In this document: positions 24,781 to 34,500 of the stretch, one piece after another
How positions within the stretch are numbered: the first letter of the stretch is position 1
Layout of the letters: every line of letters starts with the position of its first letter
From: Tetragonia tetragonoides
Taxonomy: Eukaryota; Streptophyta; Magnoliopsida; Caryophyllales; Aizoaceae
NCBI GenBank assembly: GCA_038025085.1
Contig: CM076154.1
Location: forward strand, 23,302,501-23,366,500
Length of the DNA stretch: 64,000 bases
Direction: 5' to 3'
Program-made: the position numbers and the translations under genes
Notes under the pieces: generated by a model
The model's database searches: none
Seen by the model: only the letters and a program-made list of their open reading frames with translations
Told to the model about the DNA's origin: nothing

Positions 24781-24821
24781 TCAAACTCACAGATGCGCGG
24801 TGTAGAGGAGAGACAAGAGAG

Positions 24822-27800
24822 CAAAAACGACAAGGTGACCCTCCTGGGGCACCGGGGTCTCCTAGGGCCATAATAGAGTCCGCGAAAAAACTTCGGGCGA
24901 AAACGGCAACCGGGACCCCGGGAATGCTCTAGGGGACGTGTTCTGGGCCATTTTACGCAAAGTTTTCTACGTTAATATTTTCGGCCCATATCGTACGGGA
25001 GACCCCTATGGGACATGGGAGGCCCTAGGGTCGATTATTGGGTCCCTGATAGGCTTGTAAGGGCGGTTTTACGCGATGTCAATGTTTTGGCCCATAAAAG
25101 GGCGACTTGGGTGATATCTAAGTTTGGGAATAAAGGTGCCCCTCTCGGGGCACCGGGGGTCCCCTAGCGCCATAATAGAGTCCTCGAAAAAATTTCGGGC
25201 GAAAACGGTAACCGGGCCCCGGGAAAGCTCTAGGGGACGTGTTCTGGGCCATTTTACGCAAAGTTTTCGACGTTAATATTTTCGGCCCATTTGGTACAGG
25301 AGACCCCTATGGGACATGGGAGGCCTCTAGGGTCGATTATTGGGTCCCTGATAGGGTTGTAAGGGCGGTTTTACGCGATGCCAATGTTTTAGCCCAAAAA
25401 CGGGCGACATGGGTGATATCTGAGTTCGGGAATCAAGGTGACCCTCCTGGGGCACCGGGGATCTCCTAGGGCCATAATAGAGTCCGCGAAAAAAGTTCGG
25501 GCGATAACGGCAACGAGATCCCGGGAATGCTCTAGGGGACGTGTTCTGGGCACTTTTACGCAAAGTTTTCGACGTTAATATTTTCGGCCCATATCGTACG
25601 GGAGACCCCTATGGGACATGGGAGGCCCTAGGGTCGGTTATTGGGTCCCTGATAGGCCTGTAAGGGCGGTTTTACGCGATGCCAATGTTTAGGCCCAAAA
25701 AAGGGCGACTTGGTTGATATCTGAGTTTAAGAATCAAGATGCCCCTCCCGGGGCACCGGGGGTCCCCTAGGGCCATAATAGAGTCCCCGAAAAAATTTCG
25801 GGCGAAAACGGCAACCGGGCCCCGGGAATGCTCTAGGGGACGTGTTCTGGGCCATTTTACGCAAAGTTTTCGACGTTAATATTTTCGGCCCATATCGTAC
25901 AGGAGACCCCTATGGGACATGGGAGGCCCCTAGGGTTGGCCATTGGGTCCCTGATAGGCTTGGAAGGGCGGTTTTACGCGTTGCCAATGTTTTAGCCCAA
26001 AAACGGGCGACATGGGTGATATCTGAGTTCGGGAATCAAGGTGCCCTTCCAGGGGCACCGAGGGTCCCCTAGGGCCATAAGAGAGTCACCGAAAAAAAAT
26101 CGGGCGAAAACGGCAACCGGGCCCCGGGAATGCTCTAAGGGACGTGTTCTGGGCCATTTTACGCGAAGTTTTCGACGTTAATATTTTCGGCCCATATCGT
26201 ACGGGAGACCCCTATGGGACATGGGAGGCCCCTAGGGTCGGTTATTGGGTCCCTGATAGGCTTGTAAGTGCGGTTTTATGCGATGCCAATGTTTTCGCCC
26301 AAAAACGGGCGACATGGGTGATATCTGAGTTCGGGAATCAAGGTGACCCACCCGGGGCACCGGGGGTCCCCTAGGGCCATAATAGATTTCCCGAAAAAAT
26401 TTCGCACGAAAACGACAACCAGGCCCCGGGAGTGCTCTAAAGGACGTGATTTGGGCCATTTTACGCAAAGTTTTCGACGTTAATATTTTCGGCCCATATC
26501 GTATGGGAGACCCATATGGGAAATGGGAGGCCCCTAGGGTCGGTTATTGGGTCCCTGATAGTCTTGTAAGGGCGGTTTTAGGCGATGCCAATGTTTTCGT
26601 CCAAAAATGGGCGACATGGGTGATATCTGAGTTCGGGAATCAAGGTGCCCCTCCCGGGGCACCGGGGGTCCCCTAGGGCCATAATAGAGTCCCCGAAAAA
26701 ATTTCGGGCGAAAACAGCAACCGGGCTCCGGGAATGCTCAAGGGGACGTGTTCTGGGCCATTTCCAGCAAAGTTTTCGACATTAATATTTTCGGCCCATA
26801 TCGTACAGGAGACCCCTATGGTCATGGGAGGCCTCTAGGGTCAGTTATTGAGTCCCTGATAGGCTTCTAAGGGCGGTTTTACGCGATGCCAATGGTTTGG
26901 CCCAAAAACGGCCGACATGGGTGATATCTGAGTTCGAGAATCAAGGTGATTCACCCGGGGCACCGGGGGTCCCCTAGGGCCATAATAGAGTCCCCGAAAA
27001 AATTTCGGGCGAAAACGGTAACCGGGCCCCCGGAAAGCTCTAGGGGACGTGTTCTGGGCCATTTTACGCAAAGTTTTCGACGTTAATATTTTCGGCCAAT
27101 TTCGTACGGGAGACCCCTATGGGACATGGGAGGCCCCTAGGGTTGATTATTGGGTCCCTGATAGTCTTGTAAGGGCGGTTTTACGCGATGCCAATGTTTT
27201 AGCCCAAAAACGGGCGACATGGGTGATATCTGAGTTCGGGAATCAAGGTGACCCTCCTAGGGCACCGGGGGTCTCCTAGGGCTATAATAGAGTCGGCGAA
27301 AAAAGTTCGGGCGAAAACGGCAACCGGGACCCCATGAATGCTCTAGGGGACGTGTTCTGGGCCATTTTACGCAAAGTATTCGACGTTAATATTTTCGGCC
27401 CATTTCGTCCGGGAGACCCCTATGGGACATGGGAGGCCCTAGGGTCGGTTATTGGGTCCCTGATAGGCTTGTAAGGGCGGTTTTACGCGATGCCAATGTT
27501 TTGACCCAAAAAAGGGCGAATTAGTTGATATCTAAGTTTGGGAATCAAAGTGACCCTCCAGGGGCACCGCGGGTCCCTTGGGCCATAATAGAGTCCCCGA
27601 AAAAATTTTGGGCGAAAACGGCAACCGGGCCCCGGGAATGCTCTAGGGGACGTGTTCTAGGCCATTTTACGCAAAGTTTTCGACGTTAATATTTTCGGCC
27701 CATATCGTACAGGAGACCCGTATGGGACATGGGAGGCCCCTAGGTTCGGTCATTGGGTCCCTGATAGGCTTGTAAGGGCGATTTTACGCGTTGCCAATAT

Positions 27801-28130
27801 TTTAGCTTAAAAATGGGCGACGTGGGTGATTTCTGAGTTCGGGAATCAAGGTGACCCTCCCGGGGCACCGGGGGTCCCCTAGGGCCATAAGAGAGTCCCC
27901 GAAAAAATTTTGGGCGAAAACGGCAACCAGGCCCCGGGAGTGCTCTAGAGGACGTGATCTGGGCCATTTTACGCAAAGTTTTCGACGTTAATATTTTCGG
28001 CCCATATTGTACGGGAGACCCCTATGGGACATGGGAGGCCCTAGGGTCGGTTATTGGGTCCCTGATAGGCTTGTAGGGGCGGTTTTACGCGATGCCAATG
28101 TTTTGGCCCAAAAACGGGCGACATGGGTGA
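24822..28130 (+). repeat. 302-bp satellite, segment 7
   Basis: About eleven monomers without a LINE insertion, ending in increasingly divergent copies. The target GCGATGCCAATGTTTT remains in most monomers (for example near 25376, 26282, 27186 and 28089), so these are unoccupied sites. No gene is present. Confidence 0.92.
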
Positions 28131-28490
28131 TACCGGAGTTCGTTGATAAGGATTACCCTCAAGCAGCGCCTAGGGTCCCCTACGGTCATGATAGACCCCT
28201 AGGAGATGTTTGGGCAAAAATGACACCCGGGCCCCGGGAAGTCGAAAATCAAAGGATATAATCAACGTTTTTTTGGCTTCCGAGATGCTATGGACCTTAG
28301 GTGTATATTTTCGCACCATATCGCACGGGACATCCCTAAGGGATATGGGAAGCCCCCAGGGTTGGTTATTTGGTCCATGATAGGCTTGTAATTGCGTTTT
28401 TACGGGATGCCAATGTAAGGGCCGGAACACGAAAAGCATGGGAGAGGGCCAGAATTTCCTACCCCCCAAGAGTGAGGAGTGAGGTCCCAA
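28131..28490 (+). repeat. Diverged terminal sat302 monomers
   Basis: One to one and a half monomers, recognisable from landmarks (CCTAGGGTCCCCTACGGTCATGATAGA near 28170, CGGGCCCCGGGAA near 28228, TTGGTCCATGATAGGC near 28370, GGGATGCCAATG near 28405) but much more mutated than those to the left. This is the usual pattern at a satellite array edge. Confidence 0.8.
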
Positions 28491-28780
28491 AATTATTTCT
28501 AATATTAAAGTGAGGTCTCAAAACTATTTCGCAATTTTTTTGTAATTTTTCGGATATTATTTCTATTTATTTTCTATTTTTCAGCCTAGTTTTTAAGTAA
28601 AAATTAAACTAAATAGCTACCTTGTGTGAAAAATGAAAGAAAAAATGTTTTTCCGTAACTAAATAATATACTTGAAAAGTTTGAGGTGGAACCTTTGGAA
28701 AATAATTATCCAAACTCTCAAAAACCCCAGTATGAAAGTTATGCACTGTTCATGTCTACTCCTGTCAGAACCACTAAACC
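28491..28780. other. AT-rich spacer upstream of the rDNA block
   Basis: AT-rich, non-repetitive sequence between the satellite edge and a candidate Pol I start. Its position and composition match the AT-rich segment that precedes the transcription start in plant rDNA intergenic spacers. I see no gene in it. Confidence 0.55.
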
Positions 28781-28802
28781 TTATAAGACTCTTTAGGGGG
28801 TA
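28781..28802 (+). promoter_or_regulatory. Candidate RNA polymerase I initiation region
   Basis: TTATAAGACTCTTTAGGGGG resembles the plant rDNA start consensus (a TATA-like run followed closely by AGGGGG). It lies about 620 bp upstream of the 18S start. The match is imperfect and the downstream genes are pseudogenes, so this is a relic or a guess rather than a demonstrated promoter. Confidence 0.45.
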
Positions 28803-29422
28803 GTTGCTTGAGAGAGTGCTTGTCGGCGAAGGAAGGCAAGCGACGCGACATGAAGCGCCTACAAGGCGCCAAGTAGTGTCAAGTCGTGCGCCATCATAGC
28901 CGGACACCCATGACACCTCGGCTCAAGCACCCGCCCCCTATGCCGGAGACGGACGCGATGTGACGCCGCATGAAGCGCCTACTAGGCACCGAGTTCTGTC
29001 ATGTTGCGTCCACTCTGGCGCTGTCGAGGTCGACGATGGCTTACGGTTACGATGTGGGTATAAATGTTGGACGGATGTGATCTCCTTCGGGGTCGAGCTA
29101 TCCAGACGACGTCGGATAGATGTGATCTCCATCGGGATGAGCCTGCGAGCCGACGTCGGATGGATGTGATCTCCTTCGGGATGAGCTATCTAGCCGACTT
29201 GTGGGTATAAATGTCAGATTGATGTGATCTCCTTTTGGATCGAGCCATACAGACGACATCGGATAGATGTGATCTCCTTCGGGATGAGCTATCTAGCCGG
29301 CTTGTGATTTCCTTAGCTGTCCAATCTAGCGTTCTTCACTCAGCACGAACGACGGTCGAGTGCGAGTTGACCTCCCGATCACTCGTAAAGGCTCATACGC
29401 GTCCGGCGTCAATTTATGGTGC
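28803..29422 (+). other. 5' external transcribed spacer, degenerate, with subrepeats
   Basis: Lies between the candidate Pol I start and 18S. An imperfect direct duplication of a CATGAAGCGCCTAC-containing block occurs at about 28850 and 28970. Five copies of a roughly 45-bp unit starting GATGTGATCTCC lie at 29074, 29119, 29163, 29221 and 29266, with GGGATGAGCTATCTAGCCG in several. Plant 5' ETS regions commonly carry such subrepeats. Confidence 0.65.
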
Positions 29423-30153
29423 TACCTGGCTGATTCTTCCAGTAGTCATATGCTTGTCTCAAAGATTAAGCCATGCATGTGTAAGTATGAACTAATTCAG
29501 ACCGTGAAACTGCGAATGGCTCATTAAATCAATTATAGTTTGTTTGATGGTAACTGCTACTCAGATAACCGTAGTAGTTCTAGAGCTAATACGTGCAACA
29601 AACCCCAACTTCCGAAAGGGATGCATTTATTAGATAAAAGGTCGACGCGGGCTTTGCCCGTTGCTCTGATGATTCATGATAACTCGACGGAACGCACGGC
29701 TTTTGCGCCGGCGACGCATCATTCAAATTTCTGCCCTATCAACTTTCGATGGTAGGATAGTGTCCTACCATGGTGGTGACGGGTGATGGAGAATTAGGGT
29801 TCGATTCCGGAGAGGGAGCCTGAGAAACGGCTACCACATCCAAGGAAGGCAGCAGGCGCGCAAATTACCCAATCATGACACGGGGAGGTAGTGACAATAA
29901 ATAACAATACCGGGCTCTTTGAGTCTGGTGCTTGGAATGAGTACAATCTAAATCCCTTAACGAGGATCCTTTGGAGGGAAGTCTAGTGCCAGCAGCCGCG
30001 GTAATTCCAGCTCCAATAGCGTATATTTAAGTTGTTGCAGTTAAAAAGCTCGTAGTTGGACCTTGGGGTGGGCCGACGGAAGGGCACCACCAGGAGTGGA
30101 GCCTGCGGCTTAATTTGACTCAACACGGGGAAACTTACCAGGTCCAGACAAAA

Positions 30154-30195
<42 letters not shown>

Positions 30196-30661
30196 GGTGG
30201 TGCATGGTCGTTCTTAGTTGGTGGAGTGATTTGTCTGGTTAATTCCGTTAACGAACGAGACCTCAGCCTGCTAACTAGCTATGCGGAGTCATACCTTCGC
30301 AGCTAGCTTCGTAGAGGGACTATGGCTTTCCAGGCCACGGAAGTTTGAGGCAATAACAAGTCTGTGATGCCCTTAGATGTTCTTGGCCGCACGCGCGCTA
30401 CACTGATGTATTCAATGAGTCTATAGCCTTGGCCAACAGGCCCGCGTAATGTTTGAAATTTCATCATGATGGGGATAGATGATTACAATTGTTGGTCTTC
30501 AACGAGGAATTCCTAGTAAGCGTGAGTCATTAGCTCGCGTTGATATGTCCCTGCCCTTTTTACACACCGCCCGTCGCTCCTACCGAATGAATGGTCCGGT
30601 GAAATGTTCGGATCGCAGCGACGTGGGCGGTTTGCCGCCGGCGACGTCGCGAGAAGTCCAT

Positions 30662-30719
<58 letters not shown>

Positions 30720-30733
30720 TAGAAGGATCATTG
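29423..30733 (+). pseudogene. 18S rRNA pseudogene with large internal deletion
   Basis: Starts TACCTGGCTGATTCTTCCAG, which differs from the near-invariant plant start (TACCTGGTTGATCCTGCCAG). It ends at GGATCATTG (30733). The length is 1311 bp against about 1.8 kb for plant 18S. At 30074-30079, sequence from the variable region after CTCGTAGTTGGACC jumps straight to GGAAGGGCACCACCAGG, removing about 490 bp that includes the central domain. Substitutions also hit normally invariant positions (ATCATGACACGG, GTTCTTGGCCGC, CCTTTTTACACACCGCC), many of them C-to-T or G-to-A as expected from decay of methylated CpG. It cannot make a functional small-subunit RNA. Confidence 0.93.
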
Positions 30734-30959
30734 TCGAAACCTACCTAGCAGAACAACCCGTAAACACGTTTTTCACTCCGGGAGGGGCGCTGAAGGCCCT
30801 TGGGCTAACAGCCCCTTCCCTAGTCGGGGGACGCTCCTCGTGGGTGCCTCCCGGCGCAACAACGAACCCCAGCGCAAAAAGCGCCAAGGAAGATGAACAC
30901 ATAGAGTGCCCTGCCGCGTGCGGTTCGCCGGCGTTGGGCGTGGCACCTGTACATACTAC
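30734..30959 (+). other. ITS1 (degenerate)
   Basis: Follows the 18S end with TCGAAACCTACCTAGCAGAA, typical of eudicot ITS1 starts (usually CCTGC). It contains the GGGGCGCTGAAGG...GGGGGACGC-type GC-rich segment and a GGCGCAACAACGAACCCC...GCGCCAAGGAA block, which corresponds to the conserved plant ITS1 core. About 226 bp. Confidence 0.85.
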
Positions 30960-30964
30960 AAAAT

Positions 30965-30997
<33 letters not shown>

Positions 30998-30998
30998 T

Positions 30999-31034
<36 letters not shown>

Positions 31035-31122
31035 GTTGTAGAATTCCATGAACCATCTAGTCTTTGAACAAAAGTTGCGCCCGATGCCGTCAGGCCGAGG
31101 GCACGTCTGCATGAACGTCACG
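30960..31122 (+). pseudogene. 5.8S rRNA, mutated
   Basis: About 163 bp, normal length. It is recognised from GACTCTCGGCAACGGATATC and GAAGAACGTAGCGAAATGCG. Substitutions in conserved positions include GCATTGATGAAG (normally GCATCGATG), GAGTTGTAGAATTCCATGAA (normally GAATTGCAGAATCCCGTGAA), CATCTAGTC (normally CATCGAGTC) and GAACAAAAGTTGC (normally GAACGCAAGTTGC). Most are CpG losses. Together with the deleted 18S this marks a dead unit. Confidence 0.92.
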
Positions 31123-31323
31123 CATCGCGTCACCCCCATCCACCTCGCGTGGGAAGGGAAGGTGGATGGCCTCCCATGCCTCACCGGGCGCGGCTGGCCT
31201 AAATAGGGAGCCCACGGCGACGAGCAGCCGCGGCGATTGGTGGATTAAAACCTCACAGATCGCGCTACGCAAGCACGTCTCTAGAGGAGCTCGAAGGACC
31301 CCGAGCGAACGCTCAGAACCGTT
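31123..31323 (+). other. ITS2 (degenerate)
   Basis: About 200 bp between 5.8S and the 25S start, GC-rich, beginning ATCGCGTCACCCCCATCC. It contains a recognisable GGCTGGCCTAAATAGGGAGCC segment (plant ITS2 helix III region usually has GGCCTAAAT). Confidence 0.85.
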
Positions 31324-31515
31324 GCGACCCCATGTCAGGCGGAGCTACCCGCTGAGTTTAAGCATATCAATTAGCAGAGGAAGAGAAACTTACAAGGATT
31401 CCGTAGTAGCGGCGAGCGAACCGGGAAGAGCCCAACTTTAAAATCGGGCGGCCTTGCCGTCCGAATTGTAGTATGGAGAAGCGTCCTCTGCGGTGGACCG
31501 GGTCCAAGTCTCCTA
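31324..31515 (+). pseudogene. 25S rRNA 5' fragment, truncated
   Basis: Starts GCGACCCCATGTCAGGCGG and contains CCCGCTGAGTTTAAGCATAT and GCGGCGAGCGAACCGGGAA, which are hallmarks of the 25S 5' end. It carries substitutions (CAATTAGCAGAGGAAGAGAAA where plants have CAATAAGCGGAGGAAAAGAAA). It stops after about 190 bp at AAGTCTCCT and passes without a gap into the AT-rich satellite at about 31515, so more than 3 kb of the gene is missing. Confidence 0.93.
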
Positions 31516-34500
31516 GTATTAAGATAAAGCACCCAGATGCTTTGTTTGCCTTCATTTGAGTGAGAAACTACACCAACGATGTATACAAGTAGAAACAAGC
31601 TTCAACTCAAGCTTTTGAATGCATTTACGCGTTTTAACAGCTCTTACGACTAGGGTGAAAGAGATTGAGCTGTTTTGTGTTGTATATTAAGAGAAAGCAC
31701 CCAAATGCTTTGTTTGCATTCATTTGAGTATGAAACTACATCAAGGATATTTACAAGTACAAATAAGCTTCAACTCAAGCTTTTGAATGCATTTTCAAAA
31801 GCTCATACGACTAGGGTGAAAGAGATTGAGTTCTTTTGTGGTGTATATTAGGAGAAAGCACCCAAATGCTTTGTTTGCATTCATTTGAGTGTGAAACTAC
31901 AACAGCGATGTTTACAAGTACAAACAAGGTTCAACTCAACCTTTTGAATGCAGTTACGCGTTTTAAAAGCTCATACGACTAGGGTGAAAGAGATTGAGTT
32001 TTTGTGTTGCATATTAAAAGAAAGCACCCAGATGCTTTGTTTGTATTCATTTGAGTGAGAAACTAGACCGTGGATGTTCACAAGTACAAACAAGCTTCAA
32101 CTCAAGCTTTTGGATGAATTTACGCATTTTGAATGCGTTTACGCGTTTTGAATGCGTTTACGCGTTTTGTGAGCGATTACGACTAGAGTGAAAGAGATTG
32201 AGTTCTTTTGTGTTGTATATTAAGAGAAAGCACCCAGATGCTTTGTTTGCATTCATTTGACTGAGAAACTACACCAAGGATGTTTACAAGTACAACAAGC
32301 TTCAACTCAACCTTTTCAATGCATTTCCACGTTTTGAATGCGTTTACGCGTTTTAAGAGCTCTTACGACTAACGTGAAAGAGATTGAGTTCATTTGCGTT
32401 GTATATTAAGAGAAGGCAGCCAGATACTTTGTTTGCATTCGTTTGAGTGAGAAACTACACCAATGATGTTTACAAATACAAACAAGTTTCAACTCAAGCT
32501 TTTGAATGCATTTACGCGTTTTAACTGCTCTTACGGTAGGGTGAAAGAGATTGATTTCTTTTGTGTTTTATATTAAGAGAAAGCATCCAAATTCTTTGTT
32601 TTCATTCCTTTGAGTGTGAAACTACACCAAGGATGTTTACAAGTACAAACAAGCTTTAACTCAAGCTTTTGAATGCATTTACGCGTTTTAAAAGCTGATA
32701 TGACTAGGGTGAAAGAGATTGAGTTCTTTTGTGTTGTATATTAAGATAAAGCACCCAGATGCTTTGTTTGCATTCATTTGAGTGGGAAACTACACCAAGG
32801 ATGTTTACAAGTACAAACAAGCTTCAACTCAAGCTTTTGAATGTATTTACACGTTTAAACAGTTGTTACGGCTAGGGTGAAAGAGATTGAGTTCTATTGT
32901 GTTGTATATTAAGAAATAGCACCCAAATGCTTTGTTTGCATTGATTTGAGTGTGAAACTACACCAAGGATGTTTACAAGTACAAACAAGCTTTAACTCAA
33001 GCTTTTGAATGCATTTACGCGTTTTAAAGCTCACACGACTAAGGTGAAAGAGATTGAGTTTTTTTTTTGTGTTGTATATTAAGAAAAAGCACCCAGGTGC
33101 TTTTGTTTGCATTCATTTGAGTGAGAAACTACACCAAGGATGTTTACAATTATAAACAAGCTTCAAGTCAAGCTTTTGAATGCATTTACTCGTTTTGAAT
33201 ACATTTACGCGTTTTAACAACTCTTACGACTAATGTGAAAGAGATTGAGTTCTTTTGTGTTGTACATTAAGAGAAAGCACCCAAATGCTTTGTTTACATT
33301 CATTTGAGTGAGAAACTACACCAAGGATGTTTACCAGTACAAATAAGCTTCAACTCAAGCTTTTGAATGCATTTTCGGGTTTTGAATGCAATTACACGTT
33401 TTAACAGCTCTTACGACTAGGGTAAAAGAGATTGAGTTCTTTTGTGTTGTATATTAAGAGAAAGCACCCAAATACTTTGTTTGCATTCATTTGAGTGTGA
33501 AGCTACAGAAAGGATGTTTACAAGTACAAAAAATCTTCAACTCAAGCTTTTGAATGCTGTTATGCGTTTTAAAAGTTTATACGAGTAGGGTGAAAGAGAT
33601 TGAGTTCTTTTGTGTTGTATATTAAGAGAAAGCACCCAAATGCTTTGTTTGCATTCATTTGAGTGTGAAACTACAGCAAGGATGTTTACAAGTACAAACA
33701 AGCTTTAACTCAAGCTTTTGAATGCAGTTACGCGTTTTAAAAGCTCATACGACTAGGGTGAAAGAGATTGAGTTCTTTTGTGTTGTATATTAAGAGAAAG
33801 GACCCAGATGCTTTGTTTGCATTCATTTGAGTGAGAAACTACTCCAAAGATGTTTACAAGTACAAACAAGCTTCAGCTCATGCTTTTGAATGCATTTACG
33901 CGTTTTGAATGCGTTTACGCGTTTTAAGAGCTCTTACGACTAGGGTAAAAGAGATTGAGCTCTTTTGTGTTGTATACTAAGAGAAAGCACCCAGTTGCTT
34001 TGATTGCATTCATTTGAGTGAGAAACTACACCATGGATGTTTACAAGTACAAACAAGCTTCAAGTCAAGCTTTTGAATGCAGTTACGCGTTTTAAAAGCT
34101 CATACGACTAGGGTGAAAGAGATAGAGTTCTTTTGTGTTGTATATTAAGAGAAAGCACCCCGATGCTTTGTTTGCATTCATTTGAGTGAAAAACTACAGC
34201 AAGGATGTTTACAAGTACAAACAAGCTTCAACTCAAGCTTTTGAATACATTTACACATTTTGAATGCATTTACGCGTTTTAACAGTTCTTACGCTAGGGT
34301 GAATGAGATTGAGTTCTTTTGTGTTGTATATTAAGAGAAAGCAGCCAAGTGCTTTGTTTGCATTCATTTGAGTGTGAAACTACACCAACGATGTTTACAA
34401 GTACAAACAAGCTTCAACTAGAGCTTTTGAATGCAGTTACGCGTTTTGAATGCATTTACACGTTTTAACAGGTCTTACGACTAGGGTGAAAGAGATTGAG

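Larger units (their letters stand above)
19548..24821 (-). mobile_element. LINE F: nearly intact full-length L1-type retrotransposon
   Basis: The best-preserved LINE in the window, about 5.3 kb on the minus strand. In its own orientation it has a short 5' UTR of about 40 bp, ORF1 (461 codons, open), ORF2 overlapping ORF1 by 8 nt, and a 3' UTR of about 480 bp ending near the short T run at 19543-19552. The left flank is the same satellite position used by the other copies. The right flank instead resumes at CAAAAACG joined to ACAAGGTGACC, so tens of bases of target are deleted and there is no duplication. With only one frameshift and one nonsense codon it is probably the youngest copy. Confidence 0.92.

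Noticed and set aside
901..24821. The six LINEs as a single ancestral insertion copied by satellite amplification
   Set aside because: The 5' end points differ, and B, C, D and E have their own flanking repeats; C even shares a private variant of the target. It remains possible for the D/F pair, which is listed as a separate finding.
136..28130. Recurring open frames of about 76 codons (plus strand, starting MFWAILRKVFDVNIFGPYR) and 78 codons (minus strand) in most sat302 monomers
   Set aside because: They are generated by the tandem repeat, occur on both strands at once, and change with each monomer indel. The 302-bp period is not a multiple of three, there is no ordered domain, and synonymous bias is not evident.
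29235..31184. Several open frames across the 18S/ITS/5.8S block on both strands
   Set aside because: Explained by rRNA sequence; no protein signal.
29423..31515. A functional 45S rRNA gene unit
   Set aside because: 18S lacks about 490 bp, 5.8S has changes at conserved sites, and 25S stops after about 190 bp.
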